Source: Tetradesmus obliquus
Taxonomy: Eukaryota; Chlorophyta; Chlorophyceae; Sphaeropleales; Scenedesmaceae
Reading direction: 5' to 3'
Assembly: GCA_030272155.1 (NCBI GenBank)
Contig: CP126195.1
Location: 3,517,001-3,581,000, forward strand
Length of the DNA: 64,000 bases
This document shows positions 1-12,244 of this stretch, piece by piece. Each line of letters opens with the position of its first letter. Position 1 is the stretch's first letter. Both the position numbers and the translations under genes were made by a program. The notes below the pieces were generated by a model. That model was not told where the DNA came from. It saw only the letters and a list, made by a program, of their open reading frames with translations, and searched no databases.

Positions 1-239
1 TCCCGGGATCTCAACACTGCAATGTCAGCCCATGGCTCAAGCGCTACTGCAGCAAATGCAGCAAACGGCTGCTTCAGAAAATCCTGCCGCATACATACAG
101 ACATCAATGCACGCTTCTGAAATGCCCCTCAGGCATGCAGTTGCAAAGATAAGGCAGTGCGAAGCAATGAAGTAGACAACGTGCTCACATACACACGTTC
201 CAGAATGACAAGCTAGGCAGTGCTAACGGCTGCTGGCCA
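1..239. other. No gene seen at the left edge
   Basis: No exon with splice support was found here. It lies downstream of the stop of the first minus-strand gene and is probably its 3' untranslated region. Confidence 0.4.
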
Positions 240-336
240 TCAGCAGACATACTTGCTGCTGCCGCGCAGACAGCTGACATTGCCAGGTGCACAACCCTGC
301 ATCTGCCCCAGCTGATGCTGCTTATGCTGCTGCCGC

Positions 337-381
<45 letters not shown>

Positions 382-1470
382 GCCTGTTTGAGCCAGTGCA
401 TGCGGTTGTGCTGCAGCAGCAGATGTCTGTTGTTCCATCCAGGCCTCTGCGCGCCTACTGTGATGCTATCCCTCTCCGTTCGGGCCATAGATGCCACCTC
501 ATTTGCCCGTGCAATTGCCACAGGTCCGTTCCCCAAGCCAGCCACCGCTGCCGAATTGTGTGCGCGGTCTGTGAATGCCACAGACCCCTCGTTCACAATC
601 TTGCGGGGAGTCATCAGCAGCACGTTGGCGGACACGGTTGCGCCTTCCTCTGCCGTGTGCATGACACCTGATCCTGCTACTGCGCGTGCGCCAAGGCTGC
701 CAGTATGCGCAGCAATGGCTTGGCGGCCCAAGTTGATGTTGGCTTCCCCAGGAGTGTTGCCTGCAAGCGGCCAGCCACCCAGCCTAGATCACCGGACAGT
801 GTGTTGCCATCCACCAAAGCACGCTGCACATACTTGCCTGTGCTGCACTGCACCAGAGCTTTGCGCAAGAGTTGCGTGGCATGCATAGCAGAAAACAACC
901 ATCAGCTGTCAACGGCAGGCAGCTGCATCAGCACAAAAAAGGAGTGGCAGCTTAGCAAGTCAACCACAAGATCGTTCATCACGCAATGATGATGCTCCCG
1001 TCGCGAACTGTGCCAAGTTGGGCACAAACCTATGGGCACCAATGTAGTGCTAGCCTACCCACCTGCCCGTGTGATCACTGCTGCCGCATTCATTGGCCTG
1101 TTGCGGCCGCCAGCCCTACTCTGCACGCCCCAGCCAGTATTGGTGCTGGCTATAGGGCCTGGGTAGGTGTCCCCAGCAATGAGCACCTTGCCTGCAGCAT
1201 ACACAGCAGCAAGTACAGCGGCGTGAAATTGGATAAAGGAAACAGCTGCTCCCGTCTGCTCATTCTAAGCCAAGCATGCTGCACCGGCATTCAACGCTAT
1301 AAGTTGTATGCTGCATTGTGCAACAACGTGAGCTTGGTGGGCCTGTCACCTCCGTTGTATCGTATGCCTCTCGCAACTGGGCCTGTGTTTGCTGCTGCTC
1401 TTTCGCCAACAGAGAAAAGGCCGCCAGGGCGCTGGCCCTTGGTAGAGGTGTACGTCCATGCATCATAGCC
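240..1470 (-). CDS. Secreted-type repetitive beta-rich protein, 5' end unresolved
   Basis: Three exons join in frame: 1470-1350, 1191-1063 and 760-240. Donors are GTGACA and GTGGGT, and both junctions are phase 1, so each rebuilds a Gly codon. The middle exon reads GKVLIAGDTYPG, and a further stretch upstream (about 1640-1590) reads GTVLISGG, so the protein seems built from similar Gly-centred blocks. The last exon is Ala/Gly/Asn/Thr-rich (VANVLL-like and NEGSVAFTDRAHN stretches) and ends in a poly-Gln run and a short Cys-containing tail. I recognise no family. The 5' end is open: 2185-2140 could encode a signal peptide (MLTAAWGAVWILLVA) ending in phase 1 before a GTGTGG donor, as in the two downstream genes, but I could not trace the exons between. 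Surface or matrix location is inference. Confidence 0.5.
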
Positions 1471-1641
1471 CTGCATGATGCGAGGACGAGCACAGCACAG
1501 CAGGAGCCGTATGCAGTGAGCCAGTGTAGCGAGCAATTGAGTTCTGCTAGCTGCATGCAGTTGCATTGCTGCATGGCACATTGGGTGTCCTCCGCCACTT
1601 ATCAAAACAGTGCCCTCCCGGGTGCCAGCAATTGCCGCCGC

Positions 1642-1674
<33 letters not shown>

Positions 1675-1690
1675 AGCTAGCGCTCCCACT

Positions 1691-3806
1691 ATGATGCCAT
1701 GTAGAGTAATCTAACATGCTCATGCCATTTATTCATTCTGCTGCCCTAATCCAGGGCCCCTGAACGCTGCTGCATCTACTTAACCGGCTGACTGCTGTGC
1801 CACTGCACCTGTGCTGGCTCAAAGCGCCTGCCAGCCTGCTGCCCAGACACCCCAACAACTGCAACACCTGAAGGGAGGGTGACATACGAGCAGATCATGC
1901 AGGGAAAGTGGTTGACTCAGAAACGGTTGTTGTTGTGCAAGCGGCGCAGCGCACGCGGCTATGCTATGCACATGATGCAGCTGCTGGTGTGCCTATGATA
2001 TCAACAGGCCTCCTCCGTATCATCCATGTGCTGCTTATGTTACTATGGCATGGCGCTGCAAATGACAATGATGCCACAGGTGACATCTGATGCCATGACA
2101 TGGCATGCATACAATGCTCTGCTGCTACACCAGCCACACCTGCAACAAGCAGTATCCATACTGCACCCCATGCTGCTGTCAGCATCAGTGGCGGTTGGTC
2201 GTTGCAGGGGCTAGCGCTGCATGCAGCAGGTGCCACTTTGACCTGGGAGCAGTACAGCGCAGAAGCAGTACATGCTGGCAGGTGAAAGCCTGTGTACGTG
2301 TGACCAAGCACATGTGCTGCGTGTCGACTTCATTCAACCAATTTCTTATATTCAGCGTTTGAACCTGTCGTGCAAGGGTGTTGCATGGCAGCTTCGATCG
2401 GAACGGGCAAGCTGCATGTCAGTGGCAGCTGCCTTGATGTTTTTGTTGGGATGTGCACATGAGGTTGCGATGTAATATCAACATGCACTGTTCAGCTGCA
2501 ATGCAATCGAGATTGTGCGTACTTGTGAGCAATCTGCATCGTCCACGGGTCATGTGCTGGCGGGCTCCTAAGCAGGTGGTGCACCGTGAACCGCTGTGGC
2601 GAGCTGTGTATGTTGAAGCTTTTAGCATTTACCACCTCCTGGCAGGGCGTGTGCAGATGCTGTGCACCTTGGGTCACGATACTTGACTGATCAACTGACC
2701 AGCGGTTGAACCACATGCTCGCACGACCTTGCCTTGCCACCAGACACGATGAACTATTAAAACATTCTCCATGCAAAACACATGACAAATATAACAATAG
2801 CAAGGTTTCGTAACCACTAACCTGAGTCAGGTGTGCTGTGCAGCTCTGCATCCTGCTGGACATCTTTGACCATATGCAGGCGCTGGCACTGGCAAGCATG
2901 CATGCCATGTGCTGACTCGTGCAGCACCCACAAGCTCAATAAAGCTTCATGCATAATCAAGCTTATACCACTATAGGTCTCACATCCCGCTTGCAACAGA
3001 AAACACATGCAACTCGACATAAACTGAACATTGGAGCGGGCCAGGGCAGCAGCACACCGCAATCATTGCCAATGGTGCATGCCCTCAGGCAGTTCTAGAA
3101 CTCAGGTCAAGCTATTCAGCAGCAGTGTTGCTGATAGTTGGGAAATCATACACAGCCATCTCACGTCTTAGCTAGGCATTACTACTGCAATCAATATCTG
3201 ATCAGTCCCTGCTGACGGTCTAATGCGTCTATCTAATGCTGCATCTACCGCTCACAGCAGCTGCTGCGTGGTGCCTTGTTGAATTGTCAGCTGGTAATCC
3301 AGCTGTTGCAAGCTCCAGGTGCTGCCAGGCATCACCAGCCAAGGCACAGCCAGTGAGCATGCTGATCATCCTGCAGCACTGCTGTGTTCTGTGCAGGCCG
3401 CTCATTCACACTCGATGTCGAGGCACTGGCATCATTGGGAAGGTGTTCTGGATCTCTTCTTGCGCCTTGTTGGCCTGCCTTGCCTTGCTGTCAGATTCTT
3501 GCTCACACACTGCATTCAGCAACAGCAGCGGCATTGACAAGCAACGAAGCACACGGCCGGCAGGGGAGCTCAGCTGAGTCTGCAACAAAGGTTAAACCAT
3601 AGAAAGGGGTTGAGCAGGCGCTCAGCGGTGTTACCAGCACACAGTCAAAGTGCACTGGCTGGCAGTTGCATGCCGCATACAACCTGACAGTGTATTTACA
3701 ACAGCATACTACATTATGAGACCGGCAGTTGCTGTGCTGGTGCATACCATCTCCCACAACCCACGTGCATGCCATCTGCCACATCCGACAGCTAGCACAA
3801 GTTAAC
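1691..3806. other. Intergenic region, no gene resolved
   Basis: No supported exon chain on either strand, apart from the possible signal-peptide exon at 2185-2140. It should contain the promoter of the first gene and the 3' UTR of the next one. Open frames here are short and lack splice-site or motif support. Confidence 0.4.
3696..3700 (-). terminator. TGTAA poly(A) signal
   Basis: TTACA on the plus strand gives TGTAA about 110 bases after the stop at 3807. TGTAA is the usual polyadenylation signal in volvocine and related green algae. Confidence 0.45.
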
Positions 3807-6800
3807 TCAGTTTGCAGTGCACGTGATTTGCCAGCCCCACCTCCTGGGGTCCCAGAAGTAGCCAGGACCATAAGTGGTCTTGTATTTGAGGTTGCCATTG
3901 AAGGGATGATTCAGCTGTGGTGGCGCCACGTGGTGCACTGCAGCCACCATCTCTGCAGCCATGGCTGCATCAAATGAGGCCAGGCGGCGGCCCCTGAAGT
4001 AGGAGGATGGGCCTGCAGCGCAACAGAGCATGTTTGTAGCATGTTTTATAACAGTTATGTGACAGGGCGGCATGAACTTGCATGGCAGCAGTGGTTGTAT
4101 AACTGAGGAGTGGATTTTGGGTGCACGCGGCTTATCCCTCGCAGCTGTCTTCATAGTATACAGGTTGGCACTGGCAGACGAGTGAAATTGTGTTACCGAC
4201 AAGTTTGACTGCCTGACAAGTGACTGCTTTCTGACAGTTGGCGCTCCAGCTCTAGTCATATACTGCGGGCTGCAGTGTGCCTTGTTTGCTGCAGCACACG
4301 CAACTCACCAAACCTACCGCCACCGCCTCCAAAGCTGCCACGTGCACCTCCCCTGCCACTGCGCTCTTGGCCCTCAGCAGCGGCAGCAGCAACAGCAGCA
4401 GAACCCTGCAGCCTGCGCGCGCCACCTGAAAAGCCAGCAGCAGAGAAAGGCACATTCCAGCACAGCACATCAGTGGGCCGACACTGTTTGAGTATGCTCG
4501 GCATTCCAACAGGCACACAGGCAGTGATATGTGCCACAACCGGCAGCTCTATAGGAGGTGCTGGCAGGAGCACTGCGTGCTTCATGGGTACAACACCATT
4601 GCTGGCCCAATGCGGGAGCTGCTATCATTACTGCTGTTGTACAAACGGCGGCCATCAGTTGACACAGCTCAACGAGCACCAGTACAGCTGCCGCGGATTT
4701 CATACAAAGCAAGCTGTGCAGTGCAAGAGACCATGTGTGTAAATCAAAGCACATGTGTATGGTTTTGTGCATGCCACTTTCTGCTCACCTGCCCACATGC
4801 TGCCAAAGTCGTAGCGGCTAGGCCTGCTGCCCGCGTATATGTAAGAGCTAGGGCCGTAGCGGCCGCCGTCAGTGGCGCGCTCAAGCATGGCAGTAGCAGC
4901 AGCAGCGGTAGCGGCAGCTGATGCAGGCGTGCTAGGGCTCATGAGCTCCTCTGCTGCCAAGAGTTCTGCTGCCAGCAGTACCCTGCGTTGGCTGGGGGTG
5001 CCGGGAGCTGCATCCGCTGCAACGCAGTGTTAAGGAAGACATGATGGCAGGGGTAACAGAGCAGCGGACGTGTGTTGATGAAGTGGTTTGTGTGAGCACG
5101 CGTTGTCAATTGCGTGGGCAGATCATTCTGGTGTGTATGTCAAAGCATCAAGACACAGCTGCACGTGATATCAAAGCTATTGAAAGGCGGTGCTTGTGCA
5201 CGGCGTATCGCAACTGCTGAGCAAACTGGAGACGGCAGCACTTCTGCAGCACAATGCAAGCATGCAATAGGCTGCTTCAGCTCCCAAAGCCCCAGCCATC
5301 ACAGCTTTGCAGCTGCTGTACCCCACATTTTGCCAAGTGCGATGCTCACCTTGCAGGCGGCGGCCCCAGGAGCTAGGCCCATAGTGACCACCACTGCCAA
5401 AGCTGCCACGGCCAAAGCCACCACGGTTGGCTGCTGCTGCTGCCTCCTGCTGCTGCTCGACTGGCTTGCTGTCTGCAAGAGGCTGCTCATCACCTTGCAG
5501 GCGGCGGCCCCAGGAGCTGGGCCCATAGTGACCACCACTGCCAAAGCTGCCACGGCCAAAGCCGCCGCGGTTGGCTGCTGCTGCTGCCTCCTGCTGCTGC
5601 TCGACTGGCTTGCTGTCTGCAAGAGGCTGCTCATCACCCTGCAGGCGGCGGCCCCAGGAGCTGGGCCCATAGTGACCACCACTGCCAAAGCTGCCACGGC
5701 CAAAGCCGCCGCGGTTGGCTGCTGCTGCCGCCTCCTGCTGCTGCTCAACGGGCTTGCTGTCTGCAAGAGGCTGCTCATCAGCCTGCAGGCGGCGGCCCCA
5801 GGAGCTAGGCCCATAGTGACCACCACTGCCAAAGCTGCCACGGCCAAAGCCACCACGGTTGGCTGCTGCTGCTGCCTCCTGCTGCTGCTCGACTGGCTTG
5901 CTGTCTGCAAGAGGCTGCTCATCACCCTGCAGGCGGCGGCCCCAGGAGCTGGGCCCATAGTGACCACCACTGCCAAAGCTTCCACGGCCAAAGCCGCCGC
6001 GGTTGGCTGCTGCTGCCGCCTCCTGCTGCTGCTCAACGGGCTTGCTGTCTGCAAGAGGCTGCTCATCACCCTGCAGGCGGCGGCCCCAGGAGCTAGGCCC
6101 ATAGTGACCACCACTGCCAAAGCTGCCACGGCCAAAGCCACCACGGTTGGCTGCTGCTGCTGCCTCCTGCTGCTGCTCGACTGGCTTGCTGTCTGCAAGA
6201 GGCTGCTCATCACCCTGCAGGCGGCGGCCCCAGGAGCTGGGCCCATAGTGACCACCACTGCCAAAGCTTCCACGGCCAAAGCCGCCGCGGTTGGCTGCTG
6301 CTGCCGCCTCCTGCTGCTGCTCAACGGGCTTGCTGTCTGCAAGAGGCTGCTCATCAGCCTGCAGGCGGCGGCCCCAGGAGCTAGGCCCATAGTGACCACC
6401 ACTGCCAAAGCTTCCACGGCCAAAGCCGCCGCGGTTGGCTGCTGCTGCCGCCTCCTGCTGCTGCTCAACGGGCTTGCTGTTGGCAAGAGGCTGCTCATCA
6501 CCCTGCAGGCGGCGGCCCCAGGAGCTAGGCCCATAGTGACCACCACTGCCAAAGCTGCCACGGCCAAATCCACCACGGGCGGCTGCTGCTGCCGCCTCCT
6601 GCTGCTGCTCCACTGGCTTGCTGTCTGGGGCAGACCCAGTCACGGCACTTGCAGCGGCAGCGGCATCTTGATGGCTGTTGTCGGTTGCAGCAACCTTGGT
6701 ATCTGCAAGCAGCAGCAGCAGCAGCGACACAATGTCAACATGGCTGTCTTGTGCGCGGCTGGCTTGAAACAACATGCATTGCTGAAGCTTCCTCCTCAGG

Positions 6801-6822
6801 AGGCTCTGCTGCAGCAAAGTAT

Positions 6823-6860
<38 letters not shown>

Positions 6861-7374
6861 AGCAATAGCAGCAACAGAAGAAAAGGTTTGATGGGTGCCG
6901 CATTCTTACCAAGCAGGCTTCTGCTGGCAGTGGCAGCAGCTGCATCGGCCTTTGTATCCTTGCCGTTGAGCGGGGATGGGGCGGGCTCGCTGATGCTGTC
7001 CTGGCTGAGGTGGACGGGCTGCAGTGCATCAGCTGCAAAGTGGCAGCAGCAACAGCAGCAGCAGCAGTATCAGCGGCTTGTATGGCACGAAAGACGCAAG
7101 GCGGTAGCCAGAGCTCGCAGTGAAGCATCATACAGCGCGGCTTCCAGGGCGTGTGCGGATGCATACTGGCCTGGTAAACATGCATGACATTGGCTGAGCT
7201 TGAAAGCTTTCAGCTAGACCGACTCAAGTTTGTCAACTGTTACATATGGCTGAAGCACCCACTGCTGCATAGTGTGCATAGCTGCTGGTTCTGCTGCATT
7301 GCTTGCAAGCACTGTTGCTTACCTGCAACCAGAGCAGCAAGAAACAATGCTGCAACCACAGGAGCCTTCATCAT
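3807..7374 (-). CDS. Secreted Gly/Tyr/Trp repeat protein, 692 aa (matrix-type, novel family)
   Basis: Six exons: 7374-7323, 7032-6910, 6702-5350, 5016-4789, 4425-4309, 4012-3807. They total 2079 bases, and all five introns are phase 1, so every internal exon is symmetric. Exon 1 encodes a clear signal peptide (MMKAPVVAALFLAALVA). Exon 3 holds nine tandem 48-residue units: an SKPVEQQQ and Ala linker, then GGFGRGSFGSGGHY, then GPSSWGRRLQ. The C-terminal exons repeat the theme with Tyr or Phe in place of Trp (RYGPSSYIYAG, RFGPSSYFRGRRL) and end in a Tyr/Trp-rich tail. The intron before exon 6 cuts the Gly codon of the GPSS motif, as the repeat introns do in the gene at 9.5-12.2 kb, so the two look like diverged relatives. 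Low-complexity FG/GY/W composition suggests a self-associating extracellular protein. That is inference; I know no named family. Confidence 0.8.
5350..6622 (-). repeat. 144-bp coding tandem repeat, eight full units plus a truncated ninth
   Basis: Units of 48 codons run head to tail inside one exon. The ninth stops after RRLQ at the exon 3 donor (GTGAGC). Units differ at a few positions: CTAGGCCC or CTGGGCCC, TCGACTGG or TCAACGGG, and CTTCC or CTGCC, as read on the plus strand. Because unit length is a multiple of three and the repeat is high in GC, the opposite strand and other frames also stay open, which creates long spurious reading frames. Confidence 0.95.
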
Positions 7375-9351
7375 GCACCTACTATGCACAGCAGCAGCAG
7401 CAGCAGCAGTAGTTATGAAGTGCCTAGTGACACTAGCTGAGCATGCAGCGTGGTGTTGCTGTGGGACTGTGGCACCAGCAAGTTGCTATACATGAACAGT
7501 GTGATGAGTATAGATGCCATCGATAAATATTAGACATTTGTCAAACACAGCGTGTTTGAACTTCATGCGCGTAAGTTCGCGAAGCTACCGGCAAGCTTAC
7601 CGCCTGCTGCGCAAGGGTCCTGAGTCCCAGCACTGCTGCACGAGCTACACCTTGCCAATGGTGCAGAATGCTGCAAGAAGATATCGTAGGTGGTTAACTC
7701 AGCAGCATGTGTGCCTGTCTTTGCCCTTTATAGCGCATTGTTGCTGGAAACGGCGCGCCGAGTGACCTGCCCGGGGCGCGGGAAGTATCATCGCAAGTGA
7801 GAAACGATGCCTGACAGAGTGATTTATAGACAAGCAAAAATGATTTATTGTTGTTAATGATGACAACTTGCGTGCAGTACGCAACACCGGGTTTGATTTC
7901 GTCCTGCTGCAACGCGCACGCATGCGGACGCACTTGTGACCGTTGTCGACACCGGTGTTGGCCCATTTCAACGTCATGGCGCGCCTTGAACTATCAAGAG
8001 GTGGTTTAAAGAGTTCGCTAACGCTTGAGAGCAGCGACATCAGGGGTTCAAGTGGGATGTGTTACACAGCAAGGACTTCAAATAGCTGCCACGGTGTTGT
8101 GGCAGAGAGCTATCATGTCCTGGCAGGAGACCACAGTCGGCCACCAATCATAAAAGAGTATATTTTCTGTTGCTGTAGGGCCGCTGTGCTCTCTGCACTG
8201 CTCTCGGCTTCTGCCCAAACCAATATTTCAAGCAGTAACTCATTCCTGCTGACATGACGTCTGGGGTGCTGATTATATGATGCGCTGCCTTTGTGGCCAA
8301 AGAAGAAGGAGACTTGTGGCCAAGCTCAGCTGATATGTGTGACACTACGGCACTTGATGATCCAGGCAGCTTAGCTCCAACTTTGTCAGGTAAGGCAAGC
8401 TCAGATTATCATGCCATGACATGGCAGTACTAACATCTGACAGAGGAAGGATACCATGGAAATGTAGATTGGATCTTGTTACAAGTGCATGCAGCAGATC
8501 CTACCCACAGGACCACAAAACGTGATGCACGCGCTCATGGTGTCTTGTGCATTAGCATGGTCGCTTCACCGTGTGCGGCAGTTGACAAGACAGCACAGAT
8601 GAACCAGCATAGAAAAATCAATCAGCATATTGGCCTCAAAGGTTTAGATTTTTATGAATAAAATGGGGCACTTCTATAAGTGGCAATGGCCGATTTTCAT
8701 GCTGCTGCAGCTGAAGAGTCCACAATGAAATATATGCCAGCTGAAACATAACGTCATGTGACGTCATATGACAGCAGGCGTGCTGTGCATGCCTGCATTG
8801 CCCAAGGAATGACATGAATCGCCGTCTGCATTGCGCAGCCATATGCTGTTGCTGCCAAGCTTGCTTGAGGCAGCAACATTAGAAGCCAAGGAGGAATGCA
8901 CGGAACACAGGACACCGGGTAAAGGCAGGCATGCAGCAGCAGCAGCAGCAGCAGCAGCAGCTGTGTTGCTGGACCCGCAGGCAGCACTTTTCAGTGCTGG
9001 CCCTACAAACAGGCACTAGCTCTCAGCTCAGGATATGCGTCACAATTGAATTAAATGGAATCTTCTGCGCTAGGGATTGAGTTGGTGAGGCAGTGCCTGC
9101 ATCATGCTTGCAAAATTGATTGCAGCCACAACACGAAGCCACACATAAGGCACTCACTGGGTGCATCCAAAGTGCATGGCAGCGGTGCAAAGGCCTGCTT
9201 TAGTACATGCAGGTGATGCATTGCTGTCGAAGGAATGCGTGCATGCGTGCCATAAATATGCAAGCCATACCCCCTTGCAGGGTAATTTCTGAGCCTAACG
9301 CTGGTCAGGGCAACAGAACCATGCCGCAGTAACCGCAACTTTCAGCACAAA
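7375..9351. other. Intergenic region with promoter of the Gly/Tyr/Trp repeat gene
   Basis: No supported exons. The minus strand carries a TATAAA-like sequence near 7730, about 355 bases before the start at 7374, which would imply a long 5' UTR. There is a short CAG run at 8936-8960. Nothing else was recognised. Confidence 0.4.
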
Positions 9352-9356
9352 TTACA
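9352..9356 (-). terminator. TGTAA poly(A) signal
   Basis: TTACA on the plus strand lies about 130 bases after the stop at 9489, in the expected position for the gene on the minus strand. Confidence 0.45.
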
Positions 9357-9488
9357 CACAGACTTACGCAATGGTTGGTCAGCTTGATCTTGCTGCCTTC
9401 CAGCATCTTGGCTGGTGGAAAACGCAGCTCAACTCAAGCAACTGCAGCGTTTCACATGCTTGTTTGTTTGATGTTGGTGGTTGTTGCT

Positions 9489-11560
9489 TTATGCCTGCTT
9501 CTCGCCGAGGAAGGGTCCATCAGGGCCAAAGTTGCCTCCCTCACCACCCCTGTTGGCTGCCTGGGCAGCCTGCAGCTTGCGGGTCTGGTCCTTGGCGTCC
9601 CAGTACATCCAGCTGCCGGGGCCGTAGTTGCCGCCCTCATTGGCAGCCTCAGCAGCCATCAGCTTGCGGGTCTGCTCCTTGGGGCCCCAGTACATCCAGC
9701 TGTCGGGACCTGCAGGACAGGGCAGCAAGAGCAGCAAGTGCACAGCAACATCAGCGGTCAGGTCAAGGTTGAGCACAGCCAATGTCACCCTGCAATTGCT
9801 GCCACTGCATGCAGGTGGCGCTGGTTGCAAAGTGTTGATGCTGCTTGCAGTGATAACAAGGTGCCACATGTAGCATAGTTCTTCATTCATTGCCGTTACG
9901 AGAGGTGCACAGCCGCTGCTGTATGTTGCTGCACTCACCGGAGTTGCCACCCTCAGCAGCAGCCAGCAGCTGCCTCTGCTTCTGCCAGTACATCCAGCTG
10001 CCAGGGCCGTAGTTGCCGCCCTCGTTTGTTGCCTCAGCGCCCTGCAGCTTGCGGGTCTGGTCCTTGGCATCCCAGTACATCCAGCTGCCGGGACCTGCAG
10101 GTATGAACAGCCAGCAGAAAGCAGCAGGAAAAGCGAGTTGATGGTAGTTAAGCTACGTTTGGCAATGCCAACATGCCGTCGTTCCTGCTCTATTCAGTGC
10201 ATCATATTGACCACTGGCATCAAGATATGCCATATCTGTGTCACAAGCAACAAAACAATAGCTTTGCAACGCACCGTAGTTGCCGCCCTCGTTTGCAGCC
10301 TCAGCTGCCAGCAGCTGCCTCTGCTTCTGCCAGTACATCCAGCTGCCAGGGCCATAGTTGCCGCCCTCATTGGTTGCCTCAGCAGCCTGCAGCTTGCGGG
10401 TCTGGTCCTTGGCATCCCAGTACATCCAGCTGCCTGGGCCGTAGTTGCCGCCGTCGTTTGCAGCCTCAGCAGACATAAGCTTGCGGCCAGCAGCAGAGCC
10501 CTCAGCAGATGGCTCCTCTCCGAGCAGCTGCCTCTGCTTCTGCCAGTACATCCAGCTGCCTGGACCGTAGTTGCCACCCTCATTGGCTGCCTCAGCGCCC
10601 TGCAGCTTGCGGGTCTGGTCCTTGGCGTTCCAGTACATCCAGCTGCCGGGACCTGCAGGGAAAGGGTAGGAATTTGCAAAACGTGTTTATGTTAAGAGGT
10701 GCAGTAGGTGCGTCTGTTGAAGGGTGATTGTTCCTTTGCAATGCGTTGGAAGCCTGCAATGCTCGTGCATTGCAATATTGTTATTTTGCAGCTGTTTGCT
10801 GGCTTATTGCTGTCCAATATCAGGCTAAATGTGCAGGAGCATCTGCGTCTGCCAGCAGACAAAAGCACGGCTGGGCCGCATGTGTCACTCACCGTAGTTG
10901 CCGCCCTCATTTGCAGCCTCAGCAGCCAGCAGCTGCCTCTGCTTCTGCCAGTACATCCAGCTGCCTGGGCCGTAGTTGCCGCCCTCGTTGGTTGCCTCGG
11001 CGCCCTGCAGCTTGCGGGTCTGGTCCTTGGCGTCCCAGTACATCCAGCTGCCTGGACCTGCAAGAACATTGCAGGACAACAGCGTATGTTGGTGTCAGAC
11101 CCGTCCCTGGAATAAAATCTGGCTGCTAGACCTTGCAGATGCCGTGCTGCAATTTTGAGCTTATGCCTTACTGTTGGCTGCAGTGAAAGATCATTAGTAG
11201 AAGCTGAAGAAAGCAGGGAACTTGGCTGCTGTGTACCAGGCACTCACCGTAGTTGCCGCCCTCGTTTGCAGCCTCAGCAGCCAGCAGCTGCCTCTGCTTC
11301 TGCCAGTACATCCAGCTGCCGGGGCCGTAGTTGCCACCCTCGTTTGTTGCCTCGGCGCCCTGCAGCTTGCGGGTCTGGTCCTTGGCGTCCCAGTACATCC
11401 AGCTGCCGGGGCCGTAGTTGCCGCCCTCATTGGCAGCCTCAGCAGCCAGCAGTGCCCTGTTGGTGTTGTCGCTCCAGTATGACCAGTGGTCGGGGCCAGC
11501 AGCAGCAGCCTCAGCGGCATCTGCCTTCTCTGGCTTGGCTGCAGCCTTGGGGGCACCTGC

Positions 11561-11591
<31 letters not shown>

Positions 11592-12244
11592 CAGGGCAAG
11601 GAGCGTGAGTAAGATATCAGCAGCAGAGCGAACGTGGAGGCGGCGGCATTGGATGGGCAAAGCGCTCCACGTTGCTCAAGCTGCAGCTGCTACATGCCAG
11701 CTGAAGTGCTTAGTTTGGCTAACATGTCTAAACTGGCCATTAGCAATGATCGCAGCGACACATGTGCCAGCTGCAAGTACTCACCACGCATGACGGGCTT
11801 GCTTGCAGGAGCGGCCTTGGCTGCTGGCTTGGGGCCGCCCTCTGGTGTGGTCTTCATGAACTCCTTCATGTTCTGGTCGTTGATTGGCCTGCTGGCAGCG
11901 ACTGCAGCAACAGCAGTGTTTCACGCAGCAGCCAGGTTGAATTAGGATTGTCAGCAACTCTCAGCAAATAGACAAGCAGAAGCGTGAACACAGCAGTCAA
12001 CATGCACAGGGCGGGTGCCTGCTGGCCTTGATACATCTGATGATAAACTTCAAGGCAGCATTGCACAGACTAAAACAGCTGCTGCCTTCATCTAGAGCAA
12101 GTAGCTGCAGGAGTTCACGGCTGGGCTGATGATATCATCGATGCTGAGCGTGCTGCAGCCAGCCAGCTGGCAGCCTGATGAGGACCACAGCTCACCTGCC
12201 ACAACGGCAGCCAGCAGCAACGCTGCGATTGCCCAAGACTTCAT
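9489..12244 (-). CDS. Secreted Trp-rich repeat protein, 464 aa (matrix-type, novel family)
   Basis: Seven exons: 12244-12196, 11901-11785, 11556-11248, 11057-10893, 10652-10275, 10094-9939, 9709-9489. They total 1395 bases and all six introns are phase 1. Exon 1 is a signal peptide (MKSWAIAALLLAAVVA). A short Lys/Pro/Ala spacer follows, then 13 repeats. Two unit types alternate: GPGSWMYWDAKDQTRKLQ plus a Glu/Ala linker, and GPGSWMYWQKQRQLL plus a linker, each ending in EGGNY. Introns inside the repeat region all cut the same Gly codon (NY-G-P), so splicing rebuilds the repeat seamlessly. Donors are GTGAGT or GTGCGT, and acceptors are mostly CTGCAG or TTGCAG. The WxxW and GGNYGP motifs recall the neighbouring gene's GGHYGPSSW, which suggests common ancestry. 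No catalytic motif is visible. A structural or adhesive extracellular role is inferred. Confidence 0.85.
9530..11500 (-). repeat. 13 Trp-rich coding repeats spread over five exons
   Basis: Units of roughly 26-29 codons begin GP(G/D)(S/H)W(M/S)YW. Three are in exon 3, two in exon 4, four in exon 5, two in exon 6 and two in exon 7. A and B types alternate, which suggests duplication of an A-B pair together with its flanking intron. Confidence 0.9.

Noticed and set aside
5114..6835. 573-residue plus-strand frame over the 144-bp repeat
   Set aside because: It is the complement of the repeat exon. The minus strand has the signal peptide, phase-consistent exons and meaningful motifs.
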